Shown one piece after another: positions 12,448 to 24,620 of a DNA stretch of 64,000 nucleotides (positions are counted from its first letter, which is position 1; the number at the start of each line of letters is the position of its first letter). The notes beneath the pieces were generated by a model. That model saw only the letters and a list, made by a program, of their open reading frames with translations. It was not told the DNA's origin and ran no database searches. The stretch is from Phaseolus vulgaris. Taxonomy: Eukaryota; Streptophyta; Magnoliopsida; Fabales; Fabaceae. The position numbers were made by a program, and so were the translations under genes. The stretch spans positions 34,953,253 through 35,017,252 of the forward strand of contig NC_023755.2 in the NCBI RefSeq assembly GCF_000499845.2, given 5' to 3'.

Positions 12448-13395
12448 TTAGAATAGCTTGCATTGTTGGTTTCCACTCTTCATCATTGCAGAGAATTCTT
12501 CATAGTTGATTATACCATCCTGTGAAACCACAACATTTTAGTATTATCTATGGAACTAGAATATAAACTTATAGCAATTCAATAGAAAATGAGCTTACAT
12601 GGTATGTATCCACTTCAAAGATAATTGTATCAACTTTAGATATGATTTCCTTGATCGTGGCATCATCACCTATACCATATTCTTTCATGGTTGATTCGGG
12701 TTCATCTCTAGTAATATACCTATATTGAAATCAAATGGAGACCAAAGAATAAGATATGTCATTGCTCTGACATCTCTATCCAAGTTATACTCAGCAGTTA
12801 ATGATTTGTAAATGAGGTTGCTTGCCACTGTGCATTATTTATTATTAAAAACTATAACAAGATGGATGACACTTAGTTGGAAAGCATGGCATTGACAATG
12901 AAGCATTGAACTCAATAGTTGAAAGGTTCGTATGGATGGCATAATGCAAAGTTAAAAAATAAATTGGGGAGAAAGACTTGGATGGACAAGAAATCATGAT
13001 AATGGAAGGCTTACCCACTTGTCTTTATCAAAATATTAGAAGGCCTTGAAGAGTTGGTCATCTCTTTCTAACTTGCGTTTATGCATTGTCGTTGTGATGA
13101 ATTCTTTGTAGTCAATTGAGTCATTTTCTTCTACACCAGCCTACAGTTTTGAGCCAAGAAATATAAGTTTGAAAATCTTTAAAGAAAATATATAAAGATG
13201 ACAAAAGAAATGCTTACAACATCCATAAGTTGTTTCACTTGAGCCTCTATAAGATTTGAGCAAAGTCTATGCAATCCTGCCTTTAGTTATTCATAGGTGA
13301 TTGTACCACTCTTGTCAGTGTCCATATTTGTAAACATTGCCTTCAAACCTTGGATCTCTTCTGCAGACATATTCTCTGTAATGCCCTAAAAGAAT
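12448..13395 (-). pseudogene. Calcium-dependent protein kinase (CDPK) EF-hand region, pseudogene
   Basis: Four blocks on the - strand, in order, match the calmodulin-like part of plant CDPKs, with intron-sized gaps. 13390-13215: [17 protein letters not shown] then [11 protein letters not shown], the first EF-hand. 13145-13020: DSIDYKEFITTTMHKRKLER. 12720-12600: [18 protein letters not shown] then [12 protein letters not shown]. 12519-12448: DGIINYEEFSAMMKSG ending in a stop. Stops interrupt the first block (TYE then stop, normally TYEEL) and the second (KAF then stop before YFDKDK), and the loop before the final block has lost its Asp pattern. No kinase domain is found before the copia element that begins at 13678. 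A truncated dead copy with its introns, so derived from a genomic segment and not from retroposition. Confidence 0.82.
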
Positions 13396-13677
13396 ATTTC
13401 ATATATCATGCCATTGTTGCATAAATTTCTCTGCAAATTAAGGATTTAAGTAAGATTCTCCTCTGTCATATGATGTAAAAGACATGGTTAGATCAAATGC
13501 AAAGATTTTCTTAGGGAAAGATGTTCTCTACTGTTTCTTATTTCGTATAGAAAGTTCATATGCAGAATTGATTCATGGATACAACCTCAAATATATGGTA
13601 TCTTGCCCATTTGAATCACCGAATTTAACTATATTATGGTTGTTTCATGCTTGATGAATCCTTTTTGGTCATAAAAT

Positions 13678-14944
13678 TGTTGAACAAGATGCTTTGATGT
13701 CTCCAAAACCAAGTAGAAAGCTTGGAAACCTTGTTGTTTTTGTTGTGTGTGTCTAGTTGTTTGAAACTTGTTAATTCACTCCTTAAGTTTATCCAAGCTC
13801 AATTGAATCTTTAACATTTTGAAAATATGGATTTTCTAAAAGGAAGTGAAATTCCAACAAGTTGAAATTTCGAATCAATAAGTTATTTGACACTTAGTGG
13901 ATTTTAAAATGCTTTGAAAAAGATTTGTCTTTGTCTTTGCCTTTGCTATCAAACAAATTTCAAAAGATTGAAATTTCGAAACAACAGGTTATTTGACACT
14001 TAGTGGATTTTAATGTTGTCAAATAAAAATCAATCGGTTATTTCGAAAAATCAACTCATTGTTTTGCTGAAAACCTTAACATAATTCTGTTAAGTGGTTT
14101 TTCTGTTTTAAATGATTCCAACTGTTTTTGGACTTTTGTTGTAACTGTTTTAACCATTTGATTGAAAGATAAAAAAGGTGATTTTACGCTCCTATGCATT
14201 AACTAAGTGTGAGAGATCAATCAAAGAGAGTTTTCAAGTTTTCAAAGAGCTTTTGAATCATCTCAAGTGTGTGGAATAGGATTGGGTCTTGTATTTTGAT
14301 CTTTGATCTTGTGATTTACCCAGGTGTATTCTATTCCTTTCCTTCTTAATAATTGTATTTTTGTACTGGTATTGCCAAGAAGTGTTGTGTGTTCTTGAGG
14401 AGATCAAGATTAACATTCTTGGAGTGGTGTGGTGTTTGCCAAGGAGTGGTGTGTGTTTTTGAGTGGTTCAAGATCATCACTCTTGGTGTGTGTGAAATCT
14501 TGCAAAGTCAGAGGGTATTCTGACTTGAGTTTTGTGTTTGCAAAGAGGGTGAGTGGGTTTTGTGGTTTTCAAGGTCACCTCTTTGTGGTTGTGTTGTTTG
14601 TAATCTGTGATTGATTACATAGTGAATTCTCAATGGCTTCTGAGGACTGGATGTAGCTCATGTGTTGAGTGAACCAGTATAAACATTATGTGTGAATCTC
14701 TCTATCCTTACATTCTTTAAATTGCTTTAAATCTGTTTTGATAAAACTGCTGATAAAAACAACCAACTGTTTCGTAAAAACAACTGATTGATTTTTTGCA
14801 TCAAGCTTAAAATCAGTTTTATATTTGGCTTGATAGATTTTTCATTGATTAATTCTTCATCTCCTTTCACTCTACCTTCAGTACTGGTGAAAATATTTCA
14901 AAAACAATTCACCCCCCTCTTGTTTTAGCCCTATAATTCTAACA
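13678..14944 (+). repeat. 5' LTR of the copia-type element
   Basis: 1267 bp, TG...CA ends. Contains several copies of a motif related to AACAACCGATTGTT (near 14030 and 14760). The small frame at 14429-14614 lies in the LTR and is not a gene. Confidence 0.9.
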
Positions 14945-15006
14945 ATTGGCATCAAGAGCAAGGTTCTTGAAAGTTATTCAAGTTTTGATCCTAAACCTTT
15001 TTTAAA

Positions 15007-16293
15007 TGACTGAAAAATTACCCTTTGGGGAGGGTGCTTCAATAAACAGGTCACCTTTGTTTTGTGGACTGAATTATCAATTATTGAAGGTTAGAATGAA
15101 AATTTTGTTAAATCAATTGATATAGGAATCTGGGATGCTATTGTAAATGACCCTTTTGTTCCTAAAATTGAAAAAGATAATGTTTTCATTAAGAAACCTT
15201 GGTCCCAATGGATTGAGAGTGAAACTAAAAAGGCTCAATATGATTGCATTGCTAAAAATATCATCTCTTCTACCTTAAATTCCAATGAGTTTTTTAGGGT
15301 CTCAAAATGTGCTTTTGCAAAGGAGATGTGGGACATCCTTGAGGATTTCCATGAAGGCATAATTGATGTGAAGAACAACAAGGACAAAAATCAACCATCA
15401 AACATGTACAATACCAAGAATGTTAATGAATTTAATTCTACAAACTGCACTTGTTTTGGATGTGGTAAACAGGGACACATCAAGGTTGAATGTCCAAGCA
15501 ATGTGAGCAAAGAGAAAGGGGGTTACAAGAAGTATAAGAAGAAAGGAAAATCAAGAAGAGCATACAATGATGATTTATCTTCAAGTTCTTCATCAAAGGA
15601 TGATGAGGAAGCCAATCTTTGTTTCATGGTAAAGGAAGAATATGAATCAAGTAGTGTAAGTTCAAGCTCTTCCATTAATGTTGAAAATTATAGCCAACTT
15701 CTTAAGGACTTCAATGAGACTCATGAAGAAGCTAATAGGTTGGCCCTTTTGAACAATCAGTTGAAAGGTTTAGACAACTGGTTGGAAAATCGAGTCAAGA
15801 CTTTGGAAGAAGAGTTGAACCATTCAAAAACAGATTTTTAAAGTTTGGAAATGATTTACAAAAACTCTTCTTGCAAGTGTGATTCTAGCTTTTGTGAAAA
15901 TTGTGAATCACTTGAAAAGAAAGTCCACTACCTTTTAAAAACCATGTACAAGTTTTGCAAAGGCCAATCCAATCTTGAAACTGTTCTTGCTTCTCAAAAA
16001 TGTGTTTTTGGCAAGGCTGGGTTAGGTTTTAATCCAAACAACAAGAACAAATCTGTTTCAAAACCCTTTTCAAGTTTCTTTTGGAAAACAACATGTTGTT
16101 TTGTCGAAACAATCGGTTAAAATTTGCTTTTACTGCATGAAAAAAGGGTCATACTATTAGACTCTGCAGAGTAAGGAGATTTTTTGTTCCCAAAGGTATT
16201 TTGAAATGGGTTCCTAAGGTTTATGAGGTTCCTAAGGCTCCCACTAACATCATTGGACCCAAATTCATAAGGGGACCAAATCTTGCTTCTTAA
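15007..16293 (+). pseudogene. Copia-type gag with two zinc knuckles, broken
   Basis: Starts with ATG at 15007 (MTEKLPFGEGASIN), then shifts frame near 15110 where GIWDAIVNDPFVPK resumes. At about 15345 the reading jumps from EMWDILEDFHEG to a Lys/Asn-rich segment, so much of the usual middle seems deleted. CX2CX4HX4C knuckle 1 is C-FGCGKQGHIKVEC near 15450-15495. A Glu/Ser-rich coiled segment follows, then an in-frame TAA at 15839-15841, after which the same frame continues (MIYKNSS...) to 16120. A second knuckle, CFYCMKKG-H..RLC, lies at about 16125-16170 across a one-base shift, followed by PKFIRGPNLAS. Nucleocapsid-type RNA binding is the family role. Expression of the full protein is not possible from this copy. 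Confidence 0.8.
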
Positions 16294-18403
16294 TCTTTTC
16301 TTATAGGTATCATTGGCAGCCAAGAATCACTTTTGGGCTTGAAGAATGACTGCTAAAGGGAAGAATATGAAGAGTAAAGTCAATCTCTGTACCTACACTT
16401 TTCAATTGTATATGTCTTACAGGGTTCTTTGAATGTCAAGAGACATCCTTGGCACATGCATAGTGGTTGAACAAAAGAGAGTATGTGTGTTTTCATTTCT
16501 CAATTTATGTAAGTGTTCCTTGTGACCATATGAATATCTCAAAGTCTTCTTTTTGGGTGGATCTATTGGGGTTCTCTGTGCAAAGGTATGAAAAAATTGC
16601 ATATTGCATTTTTCATCAATTTAAAAGGTCATTTTTGGTTATGAAAATTATTCTCTTTGTTGTCACAGTAAAACAACCAATTATTTTTTCGAAACAACCG
16701 ATTATTTTTTCGAAACAACCGATTGTTTTTCCTCTGGCACCTCTGTATAATGTTGCCAAGTTTGCTTATGCATGATTAAACCTATTTCTCTTTTTCAAAT
16801 CTTGATTTTGGACAAATATACATTGAGTGTGCCACAAAATTTGATAATAAAAGATTATATCCACTTGTTTTCTTGAAAGCTCTATATCATTTTCTATTAT
16901 TGAAATGTCAACATTGTTTGTACTGCTGGACTACTGTATTATCATTCTGATTTCTGCTTTGTACAACCCTTCTCATTGTCTATTTGTGAGAACAAATAGG
17001 GGGGGAGTTTATGCTTTATTTGGTTGTATAGATAGCTTTAAAATTGTTCATTATGTTGTTGCTATTCTGCACTTGAAAGCACTTGAACAATTCACTTTTT
17101 CTGGTTTTCTGCTAATGTTGTATATGCAGAAAACTAGTTGTGTGTGTCTTGTTATCTTGCTACTACACTTGCTTTGTATATGCATCCATTCTGTGTTGTA
17201 GGACCTTTCAAGTACAGGTGCTATGATGAAGAATAATCAAAGTGATGTTTATGGTTCAAGAGCATACACCTTACTTAAATTCATGACTAGTCAAATTCAT
17301 GACCTATGTAAAGTAAGTTGTATATGTTCATCCTATGCTTTTGGCTTCATAAGACCAAATGAACTTCTAAACATGTTGAGGTAATGCAAAGGTATGAATG
17401 TATTTCCTTATGCATTTCCAATCACTTTGAAAGATGATTTGCTTTGAAAAATAACATTTTCTTATTGTCTCAGAAAAACAAACGATTGTTTTCACGAAAC
17501 AACCAATTGTTTTACCTTTGGCACATTTGAATAAAGCTGTTATGAATTCTTATGCATGATTACATCTGTTTCTTTTCTTTCAAAAACCATTGTGGGTTAA
17601 AAATGAATTTACTATGCCTCTGAATCAGATAATAAAGAGATGTATTCTTTGTTTTCCTTGAAATTCAAAGCTTTTTATGAATGGCAATCACATTGGTGGT
17701 CACGGGGTTGATGAGTATTTGTGAATGTGATTACATTTGAAGTCTTCACCTTGCTTGGAGTTGGTGAATGAGAAGGAACTGCTGGAAAGAAATGGGGAAA
17801 ATTGGTGGTTTGTGTGTTGTAATTTTGCACTTTTATGGTGTGTTGAAAACTACTTTGGACTGCTGTTGCCATAACTTTGGTTCACCATAGTTCTGTTGCT
17901 ACACACATTAGTTTTCTGGTTTATTCTGTTGATGTCATAACTCTGATACACTACAGATTTCTGTTGCAATTATGATATGGTATCACAAGTTTGTTGTTGC
18001 AATGGTGCTGCTACACAAACTAGTATTCTGGTTTTTCTTAATTCTGTTTTTACCCCTTCTTCTATTCTATTTGTGAAGACAAATAGGGGGAGAATTATAT
18101 GGTTTGTATGTTGCTAAGTATCTGCTACATATCTGTTTTTAAATTGGGTTTATATCATTTAGTTAGCTGCTACATAACTCTGATTTTGCACCTTGTTTTC
18201 ACTAGTTTTCACACTGATTGTGTTGGTTTTCCTTATGATAATCACCTAGTGAAAACTGGTTTTGTGGTGCTAATGATATATGGATATGACTACTTCTGGT
18301 ACATGCACAATTTATGTTTTGCAGGTAGTAACAAATTCAAACATAACATCACAAGCACATCACAAGCAAACCAATGATTTGTCTTCATCAAATATGGGGA
18401 GAT
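16294..18403 (+). other. Non-coding interior of the copia-type element
   Basis: Occupies the place of pol but has no domain of protease, integrase, reverse transcriptase or RNase H. It contains a two-and-a-half-copy 21-bp tandem repeat at about 16672-16729 built on AAACAACCGATTATTTT, another pair of the motif near 17476-17510, and two CAAATAGGGGG purine runs (near 16994 and 18080) resembling polypurine tracts, which suggests that the tail has been duplicated. Small frames here (16467, 16905, 18099) show no domain. Confidence 0.6.
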
Positions 18404-19606
18404 TGATGAACAAGATGCTTTGATATCTCCAAATCCAAGTGGAAAGCTTGAAGACCTTGTTGTTGTTGTCTGTGAGTGTCTAGTTGTTTGAAACTTGTTA
18501 ATTCACTCTTTAAGTTGATCCAAGCTCAATTAAATCTTTAACATTTTGAAAAGATGAATTTTCTAAAAGGAAGTAAAATTTCAACAGGTTGAAATTTCGA
18601 ATCAACAGGTTATTTGGCACTTAGTGGATTTTAAAATGATTTGGAAAAGCTTTGTCTTTGCCTTTGCTGTCAAACAAATTTCAACAGGTTGAAATTTCGA
18701 AACAACGGGTTAATTGACACTTAATGGATTTTAATGTTGTCAAATAAAAATCAATCGGTTATTTCGAAAAATCAATTGATTGTTTTGCTGAAAACCTTAA
18801 CTAAATTCTGTTAAGTGGTTTATCTGTTTTAAATGATTCCAATTGCTTTTGGGCTTTTGTTGTAACTGTTTTAACCATTTGATTGAAAGATAAAAATGTG
18901 GTTTTACGCTCCTATGCATTAACTAAGTGAGAGAGATCAATCAAAGAGAGTTTTCAAGTTTTCAAAGAGCTTTTGGATCATCTCAAGTGTGTGGAATAGG
19001 ATTGGGTCTTGTATTTTGATCTTTGATCTTGTGATTTACCCAAGTGTATTCTATTCCCTTCCTTCTTAATAAGTGTATTTATGTATTGGTGTTGCCAAGA
19101 AGTGTTGTGTGTTCTTGAGGGGATCAAGATCAACATTCTTGGAGTGGTGTGGTGTTTGCCAAGGAGTGGTGCGTGTTTTTGAGTGGTTCAAGATCATCAC
19201 TCTTGGTGTGTGTGAAATCTTGTAAAGTCAGAGGGTGTTCTGACTTGAGGTTTGTGTTTGCAAAGAGGGTGAGTGGGTCTTGTGGTTTTTAAGGTCACCT
19301 CTTTGTGGTTGTGTTGTTTGTAATATGTGATTGGTTACATAGTGAGTTCTCAGTGGTTTCTGAGGACTGGATGTAGCTCAGGTGTTGAGTGAACCAATAT
19401 AAACATTTTGTGTGAATCTCTCTATCCTTACACTTTTTAAAAACAATTAGTTGATTTTCTGCATCAAGCTTAAAATCAGTTTTATATTTGGCCGGACAGA
19501 TTTTCCATTGATTAATTCTTCATTACCTTTCACTCTACCTTCAGTACTTGCGAAAATCTTTCAAAAGCAATTCACCCCCTCTTGTTTTAGCCCTATAATT
19601 CTAACA
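18404..19606 (+). repeat. 3' LTR of the copia-type element
   Basis: 1203 bp, co-linear with 13678-14944 except for substitutions and one deletion near 19439 relative to 14719-14785. Ends at CTAACA followed by the target duplication. Confidence 0.9.
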
Positions 19607-19611
19607 AAAAT

Positions 19612-20160
19612 GGTTTTGGAAAACTTGTTCTTAAATGAAATAAATTTTAAGAAATTTACGTGCGAGCATAGTGAAACACCTATAGAAAATACTATATGAA
19701 GATGTTGTAATTATCTTTTAACTTCCATTTGCTTCATTTTATATTGCATTTATTTTGATTGGATTTTCAGCTTGTTCTACATTTGTTTTGATCGTTCAAG
19801 GAATATTCAAATGATATCTCACTACACCTAAATGAAAAAATTATACAAAGTCTAATTACCTAGTTTTATGATATTCCTTAATTCCAGAGTCCAATTTTCA
19901 ATTATCGTAATACAGTCAAGTGTATTCCTAGGTTGCAATTTGAAATTCATCAAACGAAGAAACGTACATTCCAATTGCACAAAATCTAGAAGCAAGCATT
20001 TGTCTAACCGATATAAACGTCGGTAAAGTTCTAATCCAAACACATCATAAGTGAAATTAGATTGCGTGAGAGTGAATAAAACACAATGAATAAGCAAACA
20101 AGCATAAGTAAGTTGAAATAGAACGAATACCTATTGAGCTTAGACAGATGAAACTTACGG
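19612..20160. other. Intergenic DNA
   Basis: No domain recognised in either strand; the 81-codon frame at 20097-19852 (- strand) has no family I can name and is not supported. Confidence 0.4.
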
Positions 20161-20194
20161 AGAGAGATGGAGCTTCAATTTAGACATGAAGATT

Positions 20195-20400
20195 TTTTAG
20201 GGTTGAGATGCCTCTAAAATGAAACTGCGGAAGTGTGTAAAAAAATGAAACTGCGGAAGTGTGTAAAAAACGTTGAGATGACTTTGAAATGAAACTGTGA
20301 AAGTGTGTAAAGAAGATTGAGATGCCTCTAAAACGAGACTACGGGAGTGTAAAAAGCATGAAAATTGTGAAAATGTTTAACAAGGAAGATTGCAAAGTAT
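20195..20400. repeat. Minisatellite-like degenerate tandem repeat
   Basis: Units built on AAACTGCGGAAGTGTGTAAA recur at about 20219, 20247, 20291 and 20335, alternating with GAGATGCCTCTAAAA. The first two copies are 27 bp apart; later ones are spaced more widely. Confidence 0.7.
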
Positions 20401-20839
20401 AAAAACCATTGAAACTACAAAAATATCTAACAAACATGCTTATAAAAAACTATACTAATAATAAAAAATAAAAAATTTCATTGAAAAAACAATTAAAACA
20501 CATGTGTCTTCCATAATCTTTATTAAAAAACCCTATTAAAATTAAAAATTTTGGTAGTGCCTTTACTCATTTCGTCCATCTATTTTTTAAGTTGATTTTG
20601 ATATTATTTTATTCTTTTTAAAATTTTAATTAATTCTTAAATAATAATTTATTTTACTAAAATGTCGTTAAAATAAGGGTGTTGTTGAGATGTTAGCAAC
20701 ACATTAATATCATATATGTTAACAACATTTCATCAATTTTTAAAAAATAATAATGTACTTTTAAAAGTAGATTGTGATGTTTAAAATTCTTCTTTTATAT
20801 AATATTTCAACATTGACAAACTTTTCCATAATAAATTTC

Positions 20840-21060
20840 TAAGAAAGAAAAAAAATAAAACAAAATTTTCTATAAATTAAAATTAGTAACTAAAACTTTA
20901 ATAATTAATTAAATATCAATTTATAAATTTTATTAATAATAAAAAAATTACTTTAATTATCAACAATATTTTAAAATAATATCTAATTTAATTAATATAA
21001 TTAATATTTTTTATTTTTAAAATTAATTTTTATTTAATAATTTTATTATAATGTTTACAG
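20840..21060. repeat. Partial MITE-like sequence
   Basis: Resembles the interior of the CACTA-type MITEs at 50465 and 54206 (AGTAACTAAAACTTTA, then ATTAATAATA, then TTTAATAATTTTATT at the right end). Terminal CACTA bases are not preserved. Confidence 0.45.
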
Positions 21061-21099
21061 TTTAAGATTTAAACAATATTTTCTTATTCAGACTAATTA

Positions 21100-22260
21100 A
21101 ACTACTTTTAGAATGATAAAATGAAGTTTTTTCATTATTTATCCATCTATGCAAATGCAAATGGAAATTAATTGTTATGATTTATTTTACAATGTTAATG
21201 GAATTATTTTTTAATAGATATCAATAAGATATATTTTTTAAGGTTTTTGATAATTCTTTTTTATTGATGTCTATAGAATACTTTTTTTTCTCCATATCAC
21301 TAATGCTATTGTATTACAATTTTTTATATAACCTTTATAGTGTAATTGAAATGTTGTATCCAAATAAAAATATTAACATCTAATAAATTTAAATTATCTT
21401 ATAAATAAAATATTTAGAAAATTAAATAATTAAATTAAAAACAATCCAAATCCAATATATATTTAAATTGAAAATTTGTAAACTTTCCGATTAATGTATA
21501 ATACATGGAAGTAATTATTCCAATTCCTTATTCAATATTTCCCCGACAATAAAAATCTTCGTGTTCCTACAATCTGTACAATTTTATATGAGATATAAAT
21601 TGGCAAGTGGAAAGATGGTTCTCCATAACATCATCACTATAAGTTATAATTTTTATTTTTTTATATATCTAATATAGTTTCACATTAGTAATTAAAAATA
21701 AATTATATAGTTTTCCTCAATTTTTATCTAATTACGTCTTAAGTTTTTATTTAAACAAATTCTTAACTCATGAGTTTTTAACACAGAATGAATTCATTTA
21801 ATATAAAATTGCAAGAAAATATATTAAAAAAATTATAAAATAATTTATTTTCAGATATTTATACAAAAATACTTTTAATCTCTATTTTCCTTCTACTAGT
21901 TTATTGTAGAAATAAAACTAAATAAATTTTTTTAATATAAAGATAAAAATATTTTTAAATCTTACATTAAATTAAACTTGTCCCACAAATATTACTAATA
22001 GAATGCGGCAAAATTATATTACTTTATATTATATTAATCTTATAAATTATATCTTATTAGTGTTTATGTTTCTTTATTATAATAAAATAAATGTTAATTA
22101 TAATAATAATAATAATAAGTACTAATAATAAATAAAATATATATTATTTTCTAATTACTTTTACATTTTTTTAATTTAAATAACTTTATTTTCTTAAAAT
22201 AAAGCATAGTTTCTAAGATTACAAGTATAGATTCTATGAAATAAAATATATAGGAAAACA
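21100..22260. repeat. Upstream block of tandem unit B
   Basis: 21121-21500 aligns with 35320-35640, and 21771-22210 aligns with 115-545 and with 35815-36200. The homology defines the left part of the repeated unit. No coding signal. Confidence 0.7.
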
Positions 22261-22267
22261 TTTTTGT

Positions 22268-22311
22268 ACTCCACCCAGAATAACTTGTACTCCACCCAGA
22301 ATAACATTATG
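22268..22311. repeat. Two-copy 21-bp tandem repeat
   Basis: TTGTACTCCACCCAGAATAAC occurs almost twice in tandem. A local duplication of unknown role, not seen in units A or C. Confidence 0.75.
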
Positions 22312-23019
22312 AAATATATTGTAACTAAAATGTATAGCTAAAAATTGTCTATACGTTATAATTATACTTTTGAGTTAAATTTAATTGTATTAAATAATTA
22401 TGTCTTACTTTACTTTTGATTTTACATGAATTAAACTTTTTTATTTATTTATAAACTTTTAGATTCTCTAATATCAATTTTATTGAAATTATATATTATA
22501 TAATATGTAAAAAATAAATAAATAAATTTTAATTTAAAAAATCATAAAATTAAAATAAATATAATTTTACTCACAAATTTATTCTAAACAATTTAAATAC
22601 ATAAAAAGTATCAACAATTAAATTGTTACATAAATCAACCAAATTATTAAAAAAAATATTTACATAATTTTATTTTATATTTTTAAACAACTTAATGTAT
22701 AATTTTTTAAATAAATAAATTTAATTTAAGTTACCTACACAATATTTTTCTTTTTAAACTAAAAATTATGTTTTATACAAAATAAAATAGTAAAGAAAAT
22801 TAAATTGATCGTCATACCTTCTAACAACTTCAATTTTTTTTTTCTTTTTCTTTTACAGAAAGTTTAACGACTTATTAACTTAAATCAAAGTTGTGCTTTT
22901 TTTATTAAAACAATTTACAAGAAAAGTTGTTGTCTGTCTTAACTATTTCTTTTCTTTATAAATCTTGAAATATTATTGCACACGAAACATTATTTATGTA
23001 ATTCTTTTCAAATCTAGTT

Positions 23020-23336
23020 ATTCTAATAAAATGAGTACAAAATTTCAACATTTAAAAATGAGTTAAATGTTCATAGATAAAGGTTCTCTGTCAGGGTATT
23101 CCAAATTTTTTATGACCCATTTTTCAAATCATTAAAGAAGCAATGTAACATCTTATCTTTGAAGGTAAGAGACAAATAAGTAATCAAATACTTCAAGAAA
23201 GTTACCACTAGTATTATTATATACTATGTGTTTATTATTTGTGAAGTTTGGTTCACTAAGCTATAGTCTAACATTTGGTGATAATCTGCACATCACAGTT
23301 TTTCTTCCTATGAAGTCCAACGTTAATTGTTTGTTT

Positions 23337-23386
<50 letters not shown>

Positions 23387-23430
23387 GTTTTGTTTTGTGT
23401 TCTATCCCCCTCTTTCCTTGTAATATTATA
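23020..23430 (+). pseudogene. Coding-less remnant of a CslB-type gene (promoter joined to 3' UTR)
   Basis: 23040-23225 resembles the region upstream of genes 1 and 2 (AAAAATGAGTTAAATG, GTAACATCTT, ACCACTAGTATTATTATATA, compare 3455-3785). With no exon between, 23225-23275 resembles the 3' UTR of gene 1 (TATGTGTTTATTATTT, GAAGTTTGGTTCACTAAG, compare 7545-7585), followed by a TA tract and a CTGTTTTGTTTTGTGTTCTATC phrase like 7617-7640. The whole transcribed body is missing. It is best explained by a deletion of a fourth copy. Confidence 0.6.
23342..23383. repeat. (AT)n microsatellite
   Basis: About 20 AT units, at the position equivalent to the TA tract downstream of gene 1. Confidence 0.95.
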
Positions 23431-24049
23431 TATTGTTTTTATTAGCTAGTCTAAAATAATAGACTAAGTGAATTGTTTCTTAAAAAAATTCGTAAAAGAT
23501 AAAATTAGATTAAAATTTGATAAATCAATTGATTGAATCTCTTCCTTAAACTGATTATAAAAAGCATAACAAACCTAAACACAAAATATTGAATCAAAGT
23601 TGTGTTGAATAAACATCTCTTAAAAGAAAATTTACAAAAAAAAATTGTAGTCTATCTTAACAATTTATTTTCTTTATAAATCTTGAAATATTACTGCACA
23701 AGAACATTACTTGTAATTTGTTTCAATTTTTTTTTTCAAAATCTACTTATTATAATAATAGTACAAAATTGTACCATTTGCATAAATTTCAATTTTTTTT
23801 TTAAAAAAAAAACTTTTATGTTAGGCATCACCATTCAACTTGATATCTCAGCTAAATTGACACTTAAGTAACAATAATCATCTGTTAACAAAAAGAAAAT
23901 ACAAAAATATGGGAGGACTAGACCAAAACTCATATTCATTAACAAATATTAGTATATTCATCTTAACAAAAACAAATATAGTTAGACTATACATGTTTAT
24001 AAACAATTTTAAGAACAAACTAGATAGAAACCTATTATACCAATGAAAT

Positions 24050-24620
24050 GATTCTTTATAAAAAAAATTCTAAACTAGTCAACTTATCAGCACACACATT
24101 CCCTTCACGAAAAATATGAGAAACCCTAAACCTGATTTTCCCACAGTAATTAAGACAAGTATTTCATAACATTAACAGTAAACGCAATACAAATCAAGAC
24201 AAAATCACATTCAAACCAGACATTAGTAAGCCACATCTTTTGAGCTTCCTCCATAGCATGTATAACTCCATAAAACTCAGCAACCATAGCAGTCCCCACA
24301 CACCCACGGAAGATACCTCCACAAGTAGTAAATCCAAGATACCCCTATCGGCCCCATCAGTGTTAGTTTTAACCCAACATGGTGAAGAAAACTCTTATCT
24401 AACAAGAAAAGGACGAAGAATTTTACCACTATGAGTATTAATACCAAAAAACTTAATCACGTTGAAATCCAACATATCTTTCTTCGTTGAAACTTTTGAC
24501 GAATTTCCCACAAGACAAGTTAAATATTTAATTACCGAAATAGTCCTAGAAATCTCAATCTTATCATGAAATTCTAGCATAATTCCCCATACGCTATATC
24601 ATCCAAATAGAAAAAGTTAT
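24050..24620 (-). pseudogene. LINE-type RNase H fragment (unit B copy)
   Basis: On the - strand: CWVKTNTDGADRG near 24370, AMVAEFYGVIHAMEEAQ near 24270, and IRFRVSHIFREGNVCADKL near 24100, the conserved order of the LINE-type RNase H domain. Better preserved than the copy at 2740-3240, which shares its flanks. Frameshifts and stops are present. Confidence 0.8.

Larger units (their letters stand above)
13673..19611 (+). mobile_element. Non-autonomous copia-type LTR retrotransposon
   Basis: LTRs at 13678-14944 and 18404-19606, both starting TG..TGAACAAGATGC and ending ATTCTAACA. The 5-bp target duplication AAAAT is at 13673-13677 and 19607-19611. A primer-binding-like site (TTGGCATCAAGAGC) follows the 5' LTR, and a purine run (AATATGGGGAGAT) precedes the 3' LTR. 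Inside there is only a broken gag and about 2 kb of non-coding DNA; no integrase, reverse transcriptase or RNase H is visible. The gag resembles that of SIRE/Maximus-type elements. The LTRs differ by several percent and by a 60-bp-class deletion in the 3' LTR, so the insertion is older than the gypsy element at 36.7 kb. Confidence 0.9.
22880..23775. repeat. Direct repeat flanking the coding-less CslB remnant
   Basis: 22880-23050 (AATCAAAGTTGTG, ATAAATCTTGAAATATTA, CTAGTTATTCTAATAA) is repeated with changes at 23585-23775. The promoter/3'UTR remnant sits between the two copies, so repeat-mediated exchange could have shaped the locus. Confidence 0.6.

Noticed and set aside
16672..16729. Regular repeats that might suggest a CRISPR-like array
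   Set aside because: Units of 21 bp in direct tandem without spacers, in a plant retrotransposon interior.
19852..20097. 81-codon - strand frame
   Set aside because: No recognisable domain, no paired promoter, AT-rich intergenic context.
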